64,000 nucleotides of DNA from Candidatus Proximibacter danicus (GTDB lineage: Bacteria; Pseudomonadota; Gammaproteobacteria; Burkholderiales; Rhodocyclaceae), in assembly GCA_016710885.1 (NCBI GenBank), contig JADJUC010000005.1:124001-188000 (forward strand), written 5' to 3'. The first letter of the stretch is position 1. Each line of letters begins with the position of its first letter. Under the pieces are notes generated by a model, which was given only the letters and a program-made list of their open reading frames with translations, had not been told where the DNA came from and did no database searches. The translations under genes and the position numbers were made by a program. Of the stretch, positions 53,491 through 61,868 are shown piece by piece.

Positions 53491-55245
53491 ATGACGCTTT
53501 CATTGCCAGCCTCGCTTCCGCCGATGCCGCCGATATCTCTCCTGCCCTACCGTCTCAGCCTGTTTTTCCTGCTGCTGGCCATCACCCTGCCCTTCCTTGG
53601 CGCACATCATTACCAGCCGATTGCCACCTTCCATCAGGAGTGGCTGGCCGGCATGCTGGGCTTGGCGGCACTGCTCCCGCTGGCCTTTGTGCGTGACAGC
53701 CGTCCTTGGGAAGTCCCGAGGACCGCGCTGCTCCCGCTGATGCTTGCCGTTCTGGTCTGGATTCAGTTTGCGACCGGCGGCAAAGTCTTGTTCGAAAGCA
53801 TCGTCCTGCTCTCGCTCTACCTCGTCTGGGCTTTCGTCCTGATGCTGGCACTTTGCCGGATTGAATCGGCGCTCGGGCGCGATGCCGTTGCCGACGCCCT
53901 GGCCTGGAGCCTGCTCGCCGGATCGCTGCTGGAAGCGGCAACAGGCGCATTGCAACAGTGGGCACCGTGGATTGGCATGCCCTACATTTTCCCGCGCGGC
54001 GGTTCGGTCACCGGCAATCTTGCCCAGGCCAACAATTTTGCCGACTATCTGTGGCTCGGGATCGCTTCCGCCTTCTATCTGCAGGGGCGCAGCAAACTGC
54101 GGGCAATCGCCTTATGGCTGACGCTCCCCGTGCTCCTGGTGTTTTCGCTGCTTTCCGGTTCGCGCAGCGTCTATCTGTTTGCCGTTGCCATCTCCCTGTG
54201 GCTGTTGTTGTGGGCCCTTGCCATGAAAGGGAGGGAGCGGCAGCGGCTCATCGTGTCAGCCGCGCTGCTGCTGCCAGCGCTCCTGGCCTTGCAATGGCTG
54301 GTCGATTTCTCCGGCACGCCCATATCCAGCGCCCAGCGCGTTGTCGCGCAGGAATCCTATGACCCGGTTCGCCTCTCCCTGTGGCGTGCAGCGCTCGACA
54401 TATTCGCCACGCACCCCTTGCTCGGCGCCGGCTTTGACAGTTTCTCGCGTGAATTCTTTGCCCGGATTGCCGAGTTCCCGATCAATGGCGCCGGCATTCC
54501 GGAGCATTCGCACAACCTGCTGACCGAGATGCTGGCCGAGTTCGGGATACTGGGATTCGCAATCGTTTTCGGTGCCGCCGTTTTCTGGCTGCTGGCGCTA
54601 GGCAAGTGGCGCAATGACAACGCCAGATTTCTTTCGGCGGGCGTGCTGCTTATTCTCGGGATTCATTCCGGGCTTGAATATCCGCTGTGGTATGCGCACT
54701 TTCTCGCCATCGCCGCGCTCATGCTGGCGCTCGGCGAGGGGCATCGCTGGTCGATAGCAGCGGCGCAGCGCCACCGACTGGTGCTTGGTGGTGTCGCACT
54801 GGCAGGAGGCATCCTCCTCATCGGACTGCGGGCCGACTATGTCCAATTGGAGGCCGCCGCTCAGGGGAAAAATGCGAAAGGCGAGCCTGTCCCCGTCGAA
54901 GTTCAGACTGCACGCCTGCTCGATACCTATTCAAACTCCTTGTGGCGCTACCAGACGGCTTTGCAGTTCGCGGCACGCATGCCGATTGAGGCAAGCGATA
55001 CGAAGAACCGCCTGAAGATAATGGAGGAGGCGCTGAATTTTTCGCCAATCCGGCAAGGCGTTTTCCGCCACGCGGCGCTGCTGCAACTCGATGGCCAACA
55101 CGACGCAGCGAGCGCGCAGTTGCGCCGGGCGATGCTCAGTTACCCGGCCGACATTCCGATGGTGCAAAAACAACTGGAGACCGCGGCGGCAGACGCGCCC
55201 GCCCTGCTACCGCTGATCGTGCAACTGCGTCAGCGCAATTTTTGA
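53491..55245 (+). CDS. PglL/Wzy-type O-oligosaccharyltransferase or ligase
   Basis: A 584-aa polytopic inner-membrane protein with about twelve helices and a periplasmic C-terminal region. Signatures of the Wzy_C/PglL group are GNLAQANNFADYLWLG (about 176), FPINGAGIPEHSHNLLTEML and HSGLEYPLWYAHF (Wzy_C_2). PglL transfers lipid-linked glycans to serine or threonine of periplasmic proteins, often pilins; WaaL-type polymer ligases share the fold. Its convergent position beside MSHA genes favours pilin glycosylation (inference). Confidence 0.85.
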   Translation: MTLSLPASLPPMPPISLLPYRLSLFFLLLAITLPFLGAHHYQPIATFHQEWLAGMLGLAALLPLAFVRDSRPWEVPRTALLPLMLAVLVWIQFATGGKVLFESIVLLSLYLVWAFVLMLALCRIESALGRDAVADALAWSLLAGSLLEAATGALQQWAPWIGMPYIFPRGGSVTGNLAQANNFADYLWLGIASAFYLQGRSKLRAIALWLTLPVLLVFSLLSGSRSVYLFAVAISLWLLLWALAMKGRERQRLIVSAALLLPALLALQWLVDFSGTPISSAQRVVAQESYDPVRLSLWRAALDIFATHPLLGAGFDSFSREFFARIAEFPINGAGIPEHSHNLLTEMLAEFGILGFAIVFGAAVFWLLALGKWRNDNARFLSAGVLLILGIHSGLEYPLWYAHFLAIAALMLALGEGHRWSIAAAQRHRLVLGGVALAGGILLIGLRADYVQLEAAAQGKNAKGEPVPVEVQTARLLDTYSNSLWRYQTALQFAARMPIEASDTKNRLKIMEEALNFSPIRQGVFRHAALLQLDGQHDAASAQLRRAMLSYPADIPMVQKQLETAAADAPALLPLIVQLRQRNF

Positions 55246-56429
55246 TCGACGATGGCCAGAAGATCGGCGTTGAGCGAGCCGCTCGCGCGCGCCCGCAAGA
55301 AAGCCTCGCGGGCATCGGCAGGGCGGCGATCAGCCTCCAGAGCCAGCCCCAGGCCCAGCCACCAACGGCCGTCTGCTGACGCAATTCGCGTTGCCGCCAG
55401 ATAGAAGTTGATGGCTTCCTTCGGCTGCCCAAGGCGGTGGTGGACGTGGCCTGAAAACCCCTGGTAATCGGCATTGCCGGCAGCAAACGACTGCGATCCC
55501 TGCAAGGTTCTGGCGGCAGCCGCAAGATCGCCACGGTCGACCTGCAAGCGCGCGAGCATCATCGCCCATGTGATCTGCCCGGGCTGCGAGATCAGGCCTT
55601 CTGCCAGCAGCGCCATGGCTTCGTCTTTACGCTGCTGCTCGGCGAGCAGACGGACCAGCAACTGGCGCGAAGCCACGTGGCTGCCATCCTGACGCAGCGT
55701 ATCGAGCAGCAGATCGGTCGCTTCCTGAATGCGTGCGCCATTGACCAGCTCCACGGCACGCCGATAATCCGCCTCGGCACGCTCGCGTTGGGTTTTAGCC
55801 ACCGGCGTTTTATCAACACGCCCCGGAGACGCCGTTTTTGCGGGCATCGGCGCCGGTGCTGCCGGCAGACCCTTACTAACGGGAGTGCTGGCCGCTGGCG
55901 TTGCTGCTGGCACAGCTTTGGCGGATGAAGATGCGCTAACAGCGGTGTGCGGCTTGGCAAGCTCAGGCGCCGTTACCGGCACCTTGTCGAGCAAGGATGA
56001 GAGCTTGAGGCCGCTGGCAGCGTCGGACACGACGGCCACCGGCGGCTGGCTGGCTGGCGCAGCGGAGGGCGCGCTTGGCGACGGATTGGATGTTTCAACC
56101 GGCGGCATGACCGCCACCGCAGAAAGCGCCGTCGCGGTAGGTGCCAGTGCCGGCACTGCGGAAGTTGCCGCAGCCGGCTCGGGAAGACTGGGCGGTGCCA
56201 CAGCTACGGCAGGATCACCCAAGCCTGACGGACTCCTGGCGAGATAGCGCAGGCCGACCCACCCAGCCGCCACCGCCACCGTCAGCACCAGCAGAACGAC
56301 AATGGCCAGCCGCAGCCCCCTGTTTTCTGTTGCTGACGGCAGGGCACGCACTTCGCGATGCAAGCGCCCGCGCACATCAGACTCGTGACGCGCATCCAGA
56401 TCCTTCAGCATCTGATTGATCAGACTCAT
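55230..56429 (-). CDS. mshN: MshN-like TPR protein of MSHA biogenesis
   Basis: A 399-aa bitopic protein. It begins MSLINQMLKDLDARHESDVR, typical of MshN, with one membrane helix at about 38-58, a long Pro/Ala-rich periplasmic linker (about 60-210) and a C-terminal set of TPR repeats (TLRQDGSHVASRQLLVRLLA, FYLAATRIASADGRWWLGLG). It probably bridges the inner membrane platform and the secretin. It is last in the msh gene run and overlaps the PglL-type gene end by 16 bases. Confidence 0.82.
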   Translation of the reverse strand: MSLINQMLKDLDARHESDVRGRLHREVRALPSATENRGLRLAIVVLLVLTVAVAAGWVGLRYLARSPSGLGDPAVAVAPPSLPEPAAATSAVPALAPTATALSAVAVMPPVETSNPSPSAPSAAPASQPPVAVVSDAASGLKLSSLLDKVPVTAPELAKPHTAVSASSSAKAVPAATPAASTPVSKGLPAAPAPMPAKTASPGRVDKTPVAKTQRERAEADYRRAVELVNGARIQEATDLLLDTLRQDGSHVASRQLLVRLLAEQQRKDEAMALLAEGLISQPGQITWAMMLARLQVDRGDLAAAARTLQGSQSFAAGNADYQGFSGHVHHRLGQPKEAINFYLAATRIASADGRWWLGLGLALEADRRPADAREAFLRARASGSLNADLLAIVDQKLR

Positions 56430-56437
56430 TGGCTTCC

Positions 56438-57265
56438 TTACCACCAACCGGGCGAACGTGCGCCTTCGGTATCTTTCGCGGCACCGCGCACGTGGCGGAA
56501 CTTGACCGTCTGCCGCCCTTCGCCGAACGCAGTCAGCAAAGATTTGTGCGCGAGGATGTTGATCAGCCGCGGGGTGCCACGCGATGCGCGGCGCAACCCA
56601 CGAACGGCGCCGGCTGTGAACATCGGTTCCCCGCGGTAGCCAGCAACACGCATGCGATGTTGCAGATACAGCAGAATCTCGTCCTTGCCCAACCCCGAAA
56701 GGCGCTGGTGAAAGGTGATCCGCTGCAGCAACTGGCGCACAGAGGGATCTGCCAGTTTTTCATCAAGTTCAGGCTGGCCGAACAGCACGATCTGGATCAG
56801 CTTGCGCTTCTCGGTCTCCAGATTCGACACCAGCCGCAACGCTTCCAGCGTTTCCAGCGGCATGGCCTGCGCTTCATCGATACACAACACGACACGCTTT
56901 TCGTTACGCGCGTAATTGAGCAAACCATGGTTGATCTTGCGCAGCAGATGGTATTGATCGAGCCCTTCGATATCGCTCAGGCGCAGCTCTTCGGCCAATG
57001 CCAGCAACAAGGTCTGCGGCTCCAGATTGGGATTCGGCAGATAGGCCGTCACCGTCGCCTCGCCGAGCGACTGGAGCAGACGGCGACAGAGCAAGGTCTT
57101 GCCGGTACCAACCTCGCCAGTGATTTTGAGAAACCCTTCACCGCACTGCAACGCAACCAGCAGGGTATTCAACGCCTCCTGATGGCCGTGCGCCGAGAAC
57201 GTGAAACTGGTGTCCGGCGTAATACCGAAGGGGAATTCCGTAAGGCCAAAATGCTGCAGATACAA
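56438..57265 (-). CDS. mshM: MshM-type AAA ATPase (ExeA-like)
   Basis: A 275-aa ATPase of the ExeA/GspA/MshM group. The N-terminal MYLQHFGLTEFPFGITPDTS motif is diagnostic; Walker A is GEVGTGKTL (50-58) and Walker B VVLCIDEAQAM (about 125). MshM lacks the C-terminal peptidoglycan-binding domain of ExeA, as here. It is thought to help place the secretin or assembly complex. It follows mshL by 15 bases. Confidence 0.9.
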   Translation of the reverse strand: MYLQHFGLTEFPFGITPDTSFTFSAHGHQEALNTLLVALQCGEGFLKITGEVGTGKTLLCRRLLQSLGEATVTAYLPNPNLEPQTLLLALAEELRLSDIEGLDQYHLLRKINHGLLNYARNEKRVVLCIDEAQAMPLETLEALRLVSNLETEKRKLIQIVLFGQPELDEKLADPSVRQLLQRITFHQRLSGLGKDEILLYLQHRMRVAGYRGEPMFTAGAVRGLRRASRGTPRLINILAHKSLLTAFGEGRQTVKFRHVRGAAKDTEGARSPGWW

Positions 57266-57280
57266 GCGTTGAGTCCTTAT

Positions 57281-59068
57281 CTATTGAGCGCGCGGCGTAC
57301 GATTCCGCGGATCCAGTTTTTCGATACGTTCCTGGGTATCGAGCAGATCCTGCTTCCAGCTCTGCTCATTCTGGATGATCGTCGGCTTGATCAGCACCAC
57401 CAGCTCGCGCTTACGCAGCAGACCACCACGCTGTCCGAACAGGGCGCCGATGCCTGGCAATGAAGATGCGCCGGCGAGTCCATTGTTGTCGCGGACCTGC
57501 TCCTGGCTCATCAGCCCGCCAATGGCAACGATATAGCCGTCCTGCACGCGAACGATGGCGTCGGTTTCGTTGATCGACGAAGAAGCGAGCGGCAAGGTGA
57601 AATTGCCCAGGGTTCCGAGATCGACCACCTTGTTTTTTTCCTGCACGACCGTAACCGAGGGATGCACATGCAGGAGGACATTACCGTCGTCGTCGATCTG
57701 CGGCGTCACGTCGAGGGCAACGCCAGAGAAGAACGGCTGCAGCGTAATCGTTGGTGACGTCACCGTACTGGAACCGCTGGCCGTGGTGGAGGTGCTGATG
57801 TTGGTAACGTAGTAATCGTCCGTGCCTACCTTGAGGACAGCTTTCTGGTTATTGATCGTGGCAACGCGCGGGCTGGAAAGCACCTGCATGTCGCCCTGTG
57901 ACTCCAGGAAGGAAAGCAGGGCAGCAAAATTGGCGGTCTGCAGGGCAAGACCGAAGAAACCTTTGCCGACTGCACTTGCGGCGAGCGCCCCGGCAGTCCC
58001 AGGCGTTACTGTCGCCGTAGTGCTGGCGGTCGCCGGGAAACCGGAAAGGCCGCTGCCAGTAATGCCCCCGGCACTGCCGGTAATGGCGCCCGTGGTATTC
58101 AACGTTGTTCCAGGGGCACTGCTGCCATAAGCATAACGGTTGTTCGAACCGCCAAAATGGGCCCAATTGACACCGGTCTGGTACGACTCGGAGAGTGTAA
58201 CCTCAACGATCTTGGCTTCCAGCATCACCTGTCGCTCAACGATCACCTGCGTCGCTTTCAGATAATTCTCGACAGAGCGGATATCGCTGGGCATTCCTTT
58301 GACCAACACCACGCCGGAGTGGGCATTGAGAATCACGCTGCGGCCGTCGCCGGTCCCAACGATGGTGGTCAACGCCGAACCCAGATCTTTCCAGAAATCT
58401 GCGTCGCTGCGCGTCTGTACGCGCGAACTGTCGGCAGAGGAAGAACTCAACTGCCCGGCGCCTCCCTGTTGCGTCGGCTGCGGTGCCGCTGTGCTACCGC
58501 CACCGGAAGTGCCGCCCGAGCTGCCCCCCGGATTGACGACACTCGGCGAACTGGAAGTGACCCGCGTATCCGTTACCCCCTGGCGCCGGCTGGATAGATA
58601 ATTGATCTGGAAAATCCGCGTCTGCAGCGTATTCGGCTGAATAAAGATGCGTGTTCCCTTGACGTTGAAATCGTAGCCGTACATGTCGCGGATCGTCTCC
58701 AGCGCCTCGCGCACGGTGACGTTCTTGAGGTTGAGCGAAATTGTGCCTGTGACTTCCGGCGGTACCAGCATGCTGAAACGCGTTCCTGAGACAATAGCCA
58801 TGAACACCTGTGCCGCCGACGCACCATTCACGGCCAGATCGAAACGATGCTCGGTGCCCGCCACCGGCGTGCTGCCCATATCCAGTGACGGCATCATGGC
58901 TGCGTTGATGGCGTCATTTCCTGCCGGTTTGCCGGAGGCTGCCGCATCCTTCATTTCCTGCCCGACCCGGTCAAAGGTGGCGCCAGGCTGCCTCAACGGG
59001 GTTGAGCACCCGGCCAGCAGCAGCGCAATCGAAAGCGTCGGGGCGATCAAGCGCGCGTTTACATTCAT
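57281..59068 (-). CDS. mshL: MshL, outer-membrane secretin of the MSHA pilus
   Basis: Outer-membrane channel for the mannose-sensitive haemagglutinin pilus. The 595-aa lipoprotein has lipobox LLAGCS (about 15-20), an STN domain (about 85-140, FSMLVPPEVTGTISLNLKNV), a Ser/Gly-rich linker, an N1 domain (VVLVKGMPSDIRSVENYLK) and a secretin core (VQDGYIVAIGGLMSQEQVRD, GLAGASSLPGIGALFGQR). The ATG after AAGGA is preferred over one 6 bases upstream. It overlaps neither neighbour. Confidence 0.93.
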   Translation of the reverse strand: MNVNARLIAPTLSIALLLAGCSTPLRQPGATFDRVGQEMKDAAASGKPAGNDAINAAMMPSLDMGSTPVAGTEHRFDLAVNGASAAQVFMAIVSGTRFSMLVPPEVTGTISLNLKNVTVREALETIRDMYGYDFNVKGTRIFIQPNTLQTRIFQINYLSSRRQGVTDTRVTSSSPSVVNPGGSSGGTSGGGSTAAPQPTQQGGAGQLSSSSADSSRVQTRSDADFWKDLGSALTTIVGTGDGRSVILNAHSGVVLVKGMPSDIRSVENYLKATQVIVERQVMLEAKIVEVTLSESYQTGVNWAHFGGSNNRYAYGSSAPGTTLNTTGAITGSAGGITGSGLSGFPATASTTATVTPGTAGALAASAVGKGFFGLALQTANFAALLSFLESQGDMQVLSSPRVATINNQKAVLKVGTDDYYVTNISTSTTASGSSTVTSPTITLQPFFSGVALDVTPQIDDDGNVLLHVHPSVTVVQEKNKVVDLGTLGNFTLPLASSSINETDAIVRVQDGYIVAIGGLMSQEQVRDNNGLAGASSLPGIGALFGQRGGLLRKRELVVLIKPTIIQNEQSWKQDLLDTQERIEKLDPRNRTPRAQ

Positions 59069-59070
59069 CG

Positions 59071-59460
59071 TCATTCCTTCTTGCGCCGTGAGGCGCCCTT
59101 GGTCACATTCATCTTCTTTTCGACATCTGGGGTCAGATACAGGCGCTCAATCCCGCCCGGCCCCTCCAGGACAGCCTCGGTTTCCGAGAGACGCACCAGC
59201 CGCGCTTCTCCGACGAAACCACCCAGCGGCACCACTTGTCCGCCGATCACCGCCGTTGGCTTGCCTTTTTTTGGCGTCAGCACCGAAGTCAACCCCGAAT
59301 TGATCGGTTCGGTCGATAGTGTTCCATCGAGGCCGAGCAACGCCGCTGGCGGCTGGGTCGGATCAGCCAGCGGGGTGGCTGAGTCGGCCGCCAGTGCCGA
59401 GGCGACAAACACGAGCGGCAATGTCATCGACAACAGGAGGTGGGAGAGTGTACGTTTCAT
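59071..59460 (-). CDS. mshK: MshK-like periplasmic protein
   Basis: A 129-aa exported protein with signal peptide LSMTLPLVFVASALA, a proline-rich DPTQPPAALLG motif and a small beta domain (AVIGGQVVPLGGFVGEARLV) ending in a basic KGASRRKKE tail. These features and its place between mshJ and mshL match MshK, a pilotin- or GspC/PilP-like accessory factor. Identification rests mainly on position. Confidence 0.75.
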   Translation of the reverse strand: MKRTLSHLLLSMTLPLVFVASALAADSATPLADPTQPPAALLGLDGTLSTEPINSGLTSVLTPKKGKPTAVIGGQVVPLGGFVGEARLVRLSETEAVLEGPGGIERLYLTPDVEKKMNVTKGASRRKKE

Positions 59461-60143
59461 ATGGCCAGCCACGCCTTGTCTGTGCTCAAGGTGAAGATTG
59501 TCAGGGACAAAGCCGAGCGGGGATGCTCGACGACCTGCAGGCGAACGTCACCCCATAGAATTTTTTGCGGCGTACTTTCCAACTGACTGACCCAGGCATG
59601 CAGATCGGCATACCCCCCCTCGATCCGGACTTCAACACCGTGTTTGTACAGCCCGAGAGAATCGACTGCAGCCGATATCGGCTCGCCTTCCGCCGGTTTG
59701 CCAAAATTGGCCAGATTGACCGGCGCCAGCGATTTTAGACTCAGCAGACGCAGCTTCGAATTACCGGAAAGCAGACGCTCCAGCACGGCATTCATTTTAT
59801 CCGGCGTAACGAGACCACCTTCGAGATTCCTGATCGCACTTTCCACGTGAGCCAGCTCAGTCTTGAGTTTGACCAGTTCGGTCTTACGGCCGGCATCCGG
59901 ATCGACCTGCAATTGTGCCTTGAGCACCTGCAGTTGGGTTTCAACACCTTGTAGATCATTGGTCTGCTGTGTCGCCAGGCGTTCGCTGATGCGCGCACGC
60001 GAAAAATGAGGATCGACCAGAAGGGTGTAACCAAGCATGAATATGCCGCCAACAATCGCCACCGCCAGCAAAATCCGCTCACGTTGCGAAACGGCATTGA
60101 ACCGGCTGCCGATTTTTTGCCATTGCTGCTTGAGGTCACTCAT
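59457..60143 (-). CDS. mshJ: MshJ-like (GspM/PilO type) pilus assembly protein
   Basis: A 228-aa bitopic protein: short cytoplasmic N-terminus (MSDLKQQWQKIGSRFNAVSQ), one membrane helix (ILLAVAIVGGIFMLGYTLLV), a coiled coil (about 50-110) and a periplasmic ferredoxin-like domain. This is the PilO/GspM layout of the alignment subcomplex. It overlaps mshK and mshI2 by four bases each. Confidence 0.82.
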   Translation of the reverse strand: MSDLKQQWQKIGSRFNAVSQRERILLAVAIVGGIFMLGYTLLVDPHFSRARISERLATQQTNDLQGVETQLQVLKAQLQVDPDAGRKTELVKLKTELAHVESAIRNLEGGLVTPDKMNAVLERLLSGNSKLRLLSLKSLAPVNLANFGKPAEGEPISAAVDSLGLYKHGVEVRIEGGYADLHAWVSQLESTPQKILWGDVRLQVVEHPRSALSLTIFTLSTDKAWLAI

Positions 60144-60823
60144 TCCTTGCCTCCTGCAGGTGCGACGACAAGCGTCGCGCGCAAAGCGAACTCGGTATAA
60201 CGCGCCGGCCCGGCGGCCTGAAGCTGCGTGGACGCGGGTATGGCCGCCGCTGCTCCCGCATCGACCGGCTGTGGTTGTGGAACCACCCCCTGCATGTCAA
60301 GCGCAGCAAAACTGCGTCCGCGAAAAGCAATTTCGGCATTGAGGCGGCGAATGTAGGCGGGCAACGAAGCGGGGTCGAGCAGGCGCCCGCGAATATCGAA
60401 GCCTCCCGGCCCGACACTGAAGCCGGTCAACCAAACGCCTTCCATCCGCTGCCGCGAAAATCCCCGCATCACCTCAGCAACACCGCCACTACCATGCGTT
60501 GCCAGTTCTTCGGCCAAACGCAAGACCTCCCCGCGCTGCTTTACAGCCACCGTCATGCGCACGACTTCTTTTTCCAGTTGCGGGTCACTGACCCGCGCCG
60601 TCAATGCTGCCTGGGCCGACTGCACCTCCTGCTGCAGCGCCTCCAGCCGGTTCTTTACTGCCACCTGCGCCTGCAGGGAAGTGCCAGCAGAAACACGGGC
60701 GTAGGCGTACAGCGCAGTCACTAACAACAGCGACACCGCCGCCGCCGCAACAACACCCTGGAATGCCAGCCAGTCACGCTTGGGCCGCAGCGCCGGATTG
60801 ACGAGGTTGATTTCCTGGCTCAC
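60140..60823 (-). CDS. PilN-like MSHA assembly protein (MshI2)
   Basis: A 227-aa bitopic protein with the PilN signature SQEINLVNPALRPKRDWLAF at its start, one membrane helix (VVAAAAVSLLLVTALYAYAR), a coiled coil and a periplasmic alpha/beta domain. Start chosen at a GTG that overlaps the mshI stop as GTGA. It pairs with MshI (PilM-like) in the inner-membrane alignment complex. Confidence 0.82.
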   Translation of the reverse strand: MSQEINLVNPALRPKRDWLAFQGVVAAAAVSLLLVTALYAYARVSAGTSLQAQVAVKNRLEALQQEVQSAQAALTARVSDPQLEKEVVRMTVAVKQRGEVLRLAEELATHGSGGVAEVMRGFSRQRMEGVWLTGFSVGPGGFDIRGRLLDPASLPAYIRRLNAEIAFRGRSFAALDMQGVVPQPQPVDAGAAAAIPASTQLQAAGPARYTEFALRATLVVAPAGGKE

Positions 60824-61758
60824 AGCGCCCCCGGCGTACGCAAAGCAGCGCCGATAGCTGCCAGGCACTGTGCCTGGCGGGCACAGTCCCGCAATTCAGG
60901 AATTGAAGGAAATTCACAGACAGCAGACAAATCCATTGCCTGCACCGGTACATAGACGTTTTCTGCCAGATATGCCTGCAGTTCAGGAATCGCCGGGCAG
61001 GTTGCCACGACCATGCCGGCAACGGAGATGAAACTGTACTGGCGGTCAAAATTGTCCAGTGTCCGCTGCACTTCCAGCATCACCCGCTCCTGCAGCTGTG
61101 CCCGTCGGTCGATATCGGCATCGGCGAGTTGCGCTGCGGAGACCTCGATCTTGCGTACGGCGTAAAGCTCACCGCGATAGGTAATGGTCAGCAAGCCCCC
61201 GGATTCGTCGAGATGCAGGAAAGCCAGCCCACGGTTCTCGGTCTCGAACAAGGCAGCGACGTTACGCTGGGCCAGTTCAGGGATATCGATGGCATCAAGG
61301 TGCAGTTTCGCGGCACCATACATCTGCATCAGCGGAGCAATAACCGCCTGACCGGCTGCAACGGCATAAACCATCGGCTGGCGGGTACTGCCGCCTTCCA
61401 TCGGGATATCCAGCACGCCAATACTGGCGCCATCAACAGGAAAATCAACCATGTCCTTGAAGCGCCAGCGCAGAGCTTCAGCACGTTCCTCGACGGGTAC
61501 GGCGGGGGTTTCCAGCTGCGCCAAATGGTACTCGCCAGGGGCCAGCAAAGTTGTACCTGAATAAGACCCAAGCTTCTTGGCAACGCGCAAGCGATTGAGC
61601 GAAGCCGGCACATCCGGCTCGATGCGAAAGGACTCCAGCAGGCAGATCTCAGGGCGCGCCCCCGCCTCTCTCCGCACATGCGCAAGATCGATGCGGTCGC
61701 GCGATGGCACGACCGCCATCCACCCCTTCTCAAGTTTTTCTGTCCGGAACGACAGCAT
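60820..61758 (-). CDS. mshI: MshI-like (PilM type) pilus assembly protein
   Basis: A 312-aa cytoplasmic protein with actin-like fold features of the PilM/MshI group (LRVAKKLGSYSGTTLLAPGE, LRWRFKDMVDFPVDGASIGV, GLAFLHLDESGGLLTITYRG). PilM binds the N-terminal tail of PilN, here the next gene. It is the first of the contiguous I-I2-J-K-L-M-N run. Confidence 0.85.
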   Translation of the reverse strand: MLSFRTEKLEKGWMAVVPSRDRIDLAHVRREAGARPEICLLESFRIEPDVPASLNRLRVAKKLGSYSGTTLLAPGEYHLAQLETPAVPVEERAEALRWRFKDMVDFPVDGASIGVLDIPMEGGSTRQPMVYAVAAGQAVIAPLMQMYGAAKLHLDAIDIPELAQRNVAALFETENRGLAFLHLDESGGLLTITYRGELYAVRKIEVSAAQLADADIDRRAQLQERVMLEVQRTLDNFDRQYSFISVAGMVVATCPAIPELQAYLAENVYVPVQAMDLSAVCEFPSIPELRDCARQAQCLAAIGAALRTPGAL

Positions 61759-61868
61759 TCGTCACCAACTTACTTAAGTAATACGTGAAGGATAGCGTCC
61801 AAGACTTTATTTTTCAATGGAAATTCAAAAAAACGAGCCTGTTTTGTGACATTGTTCCGCACCACGCG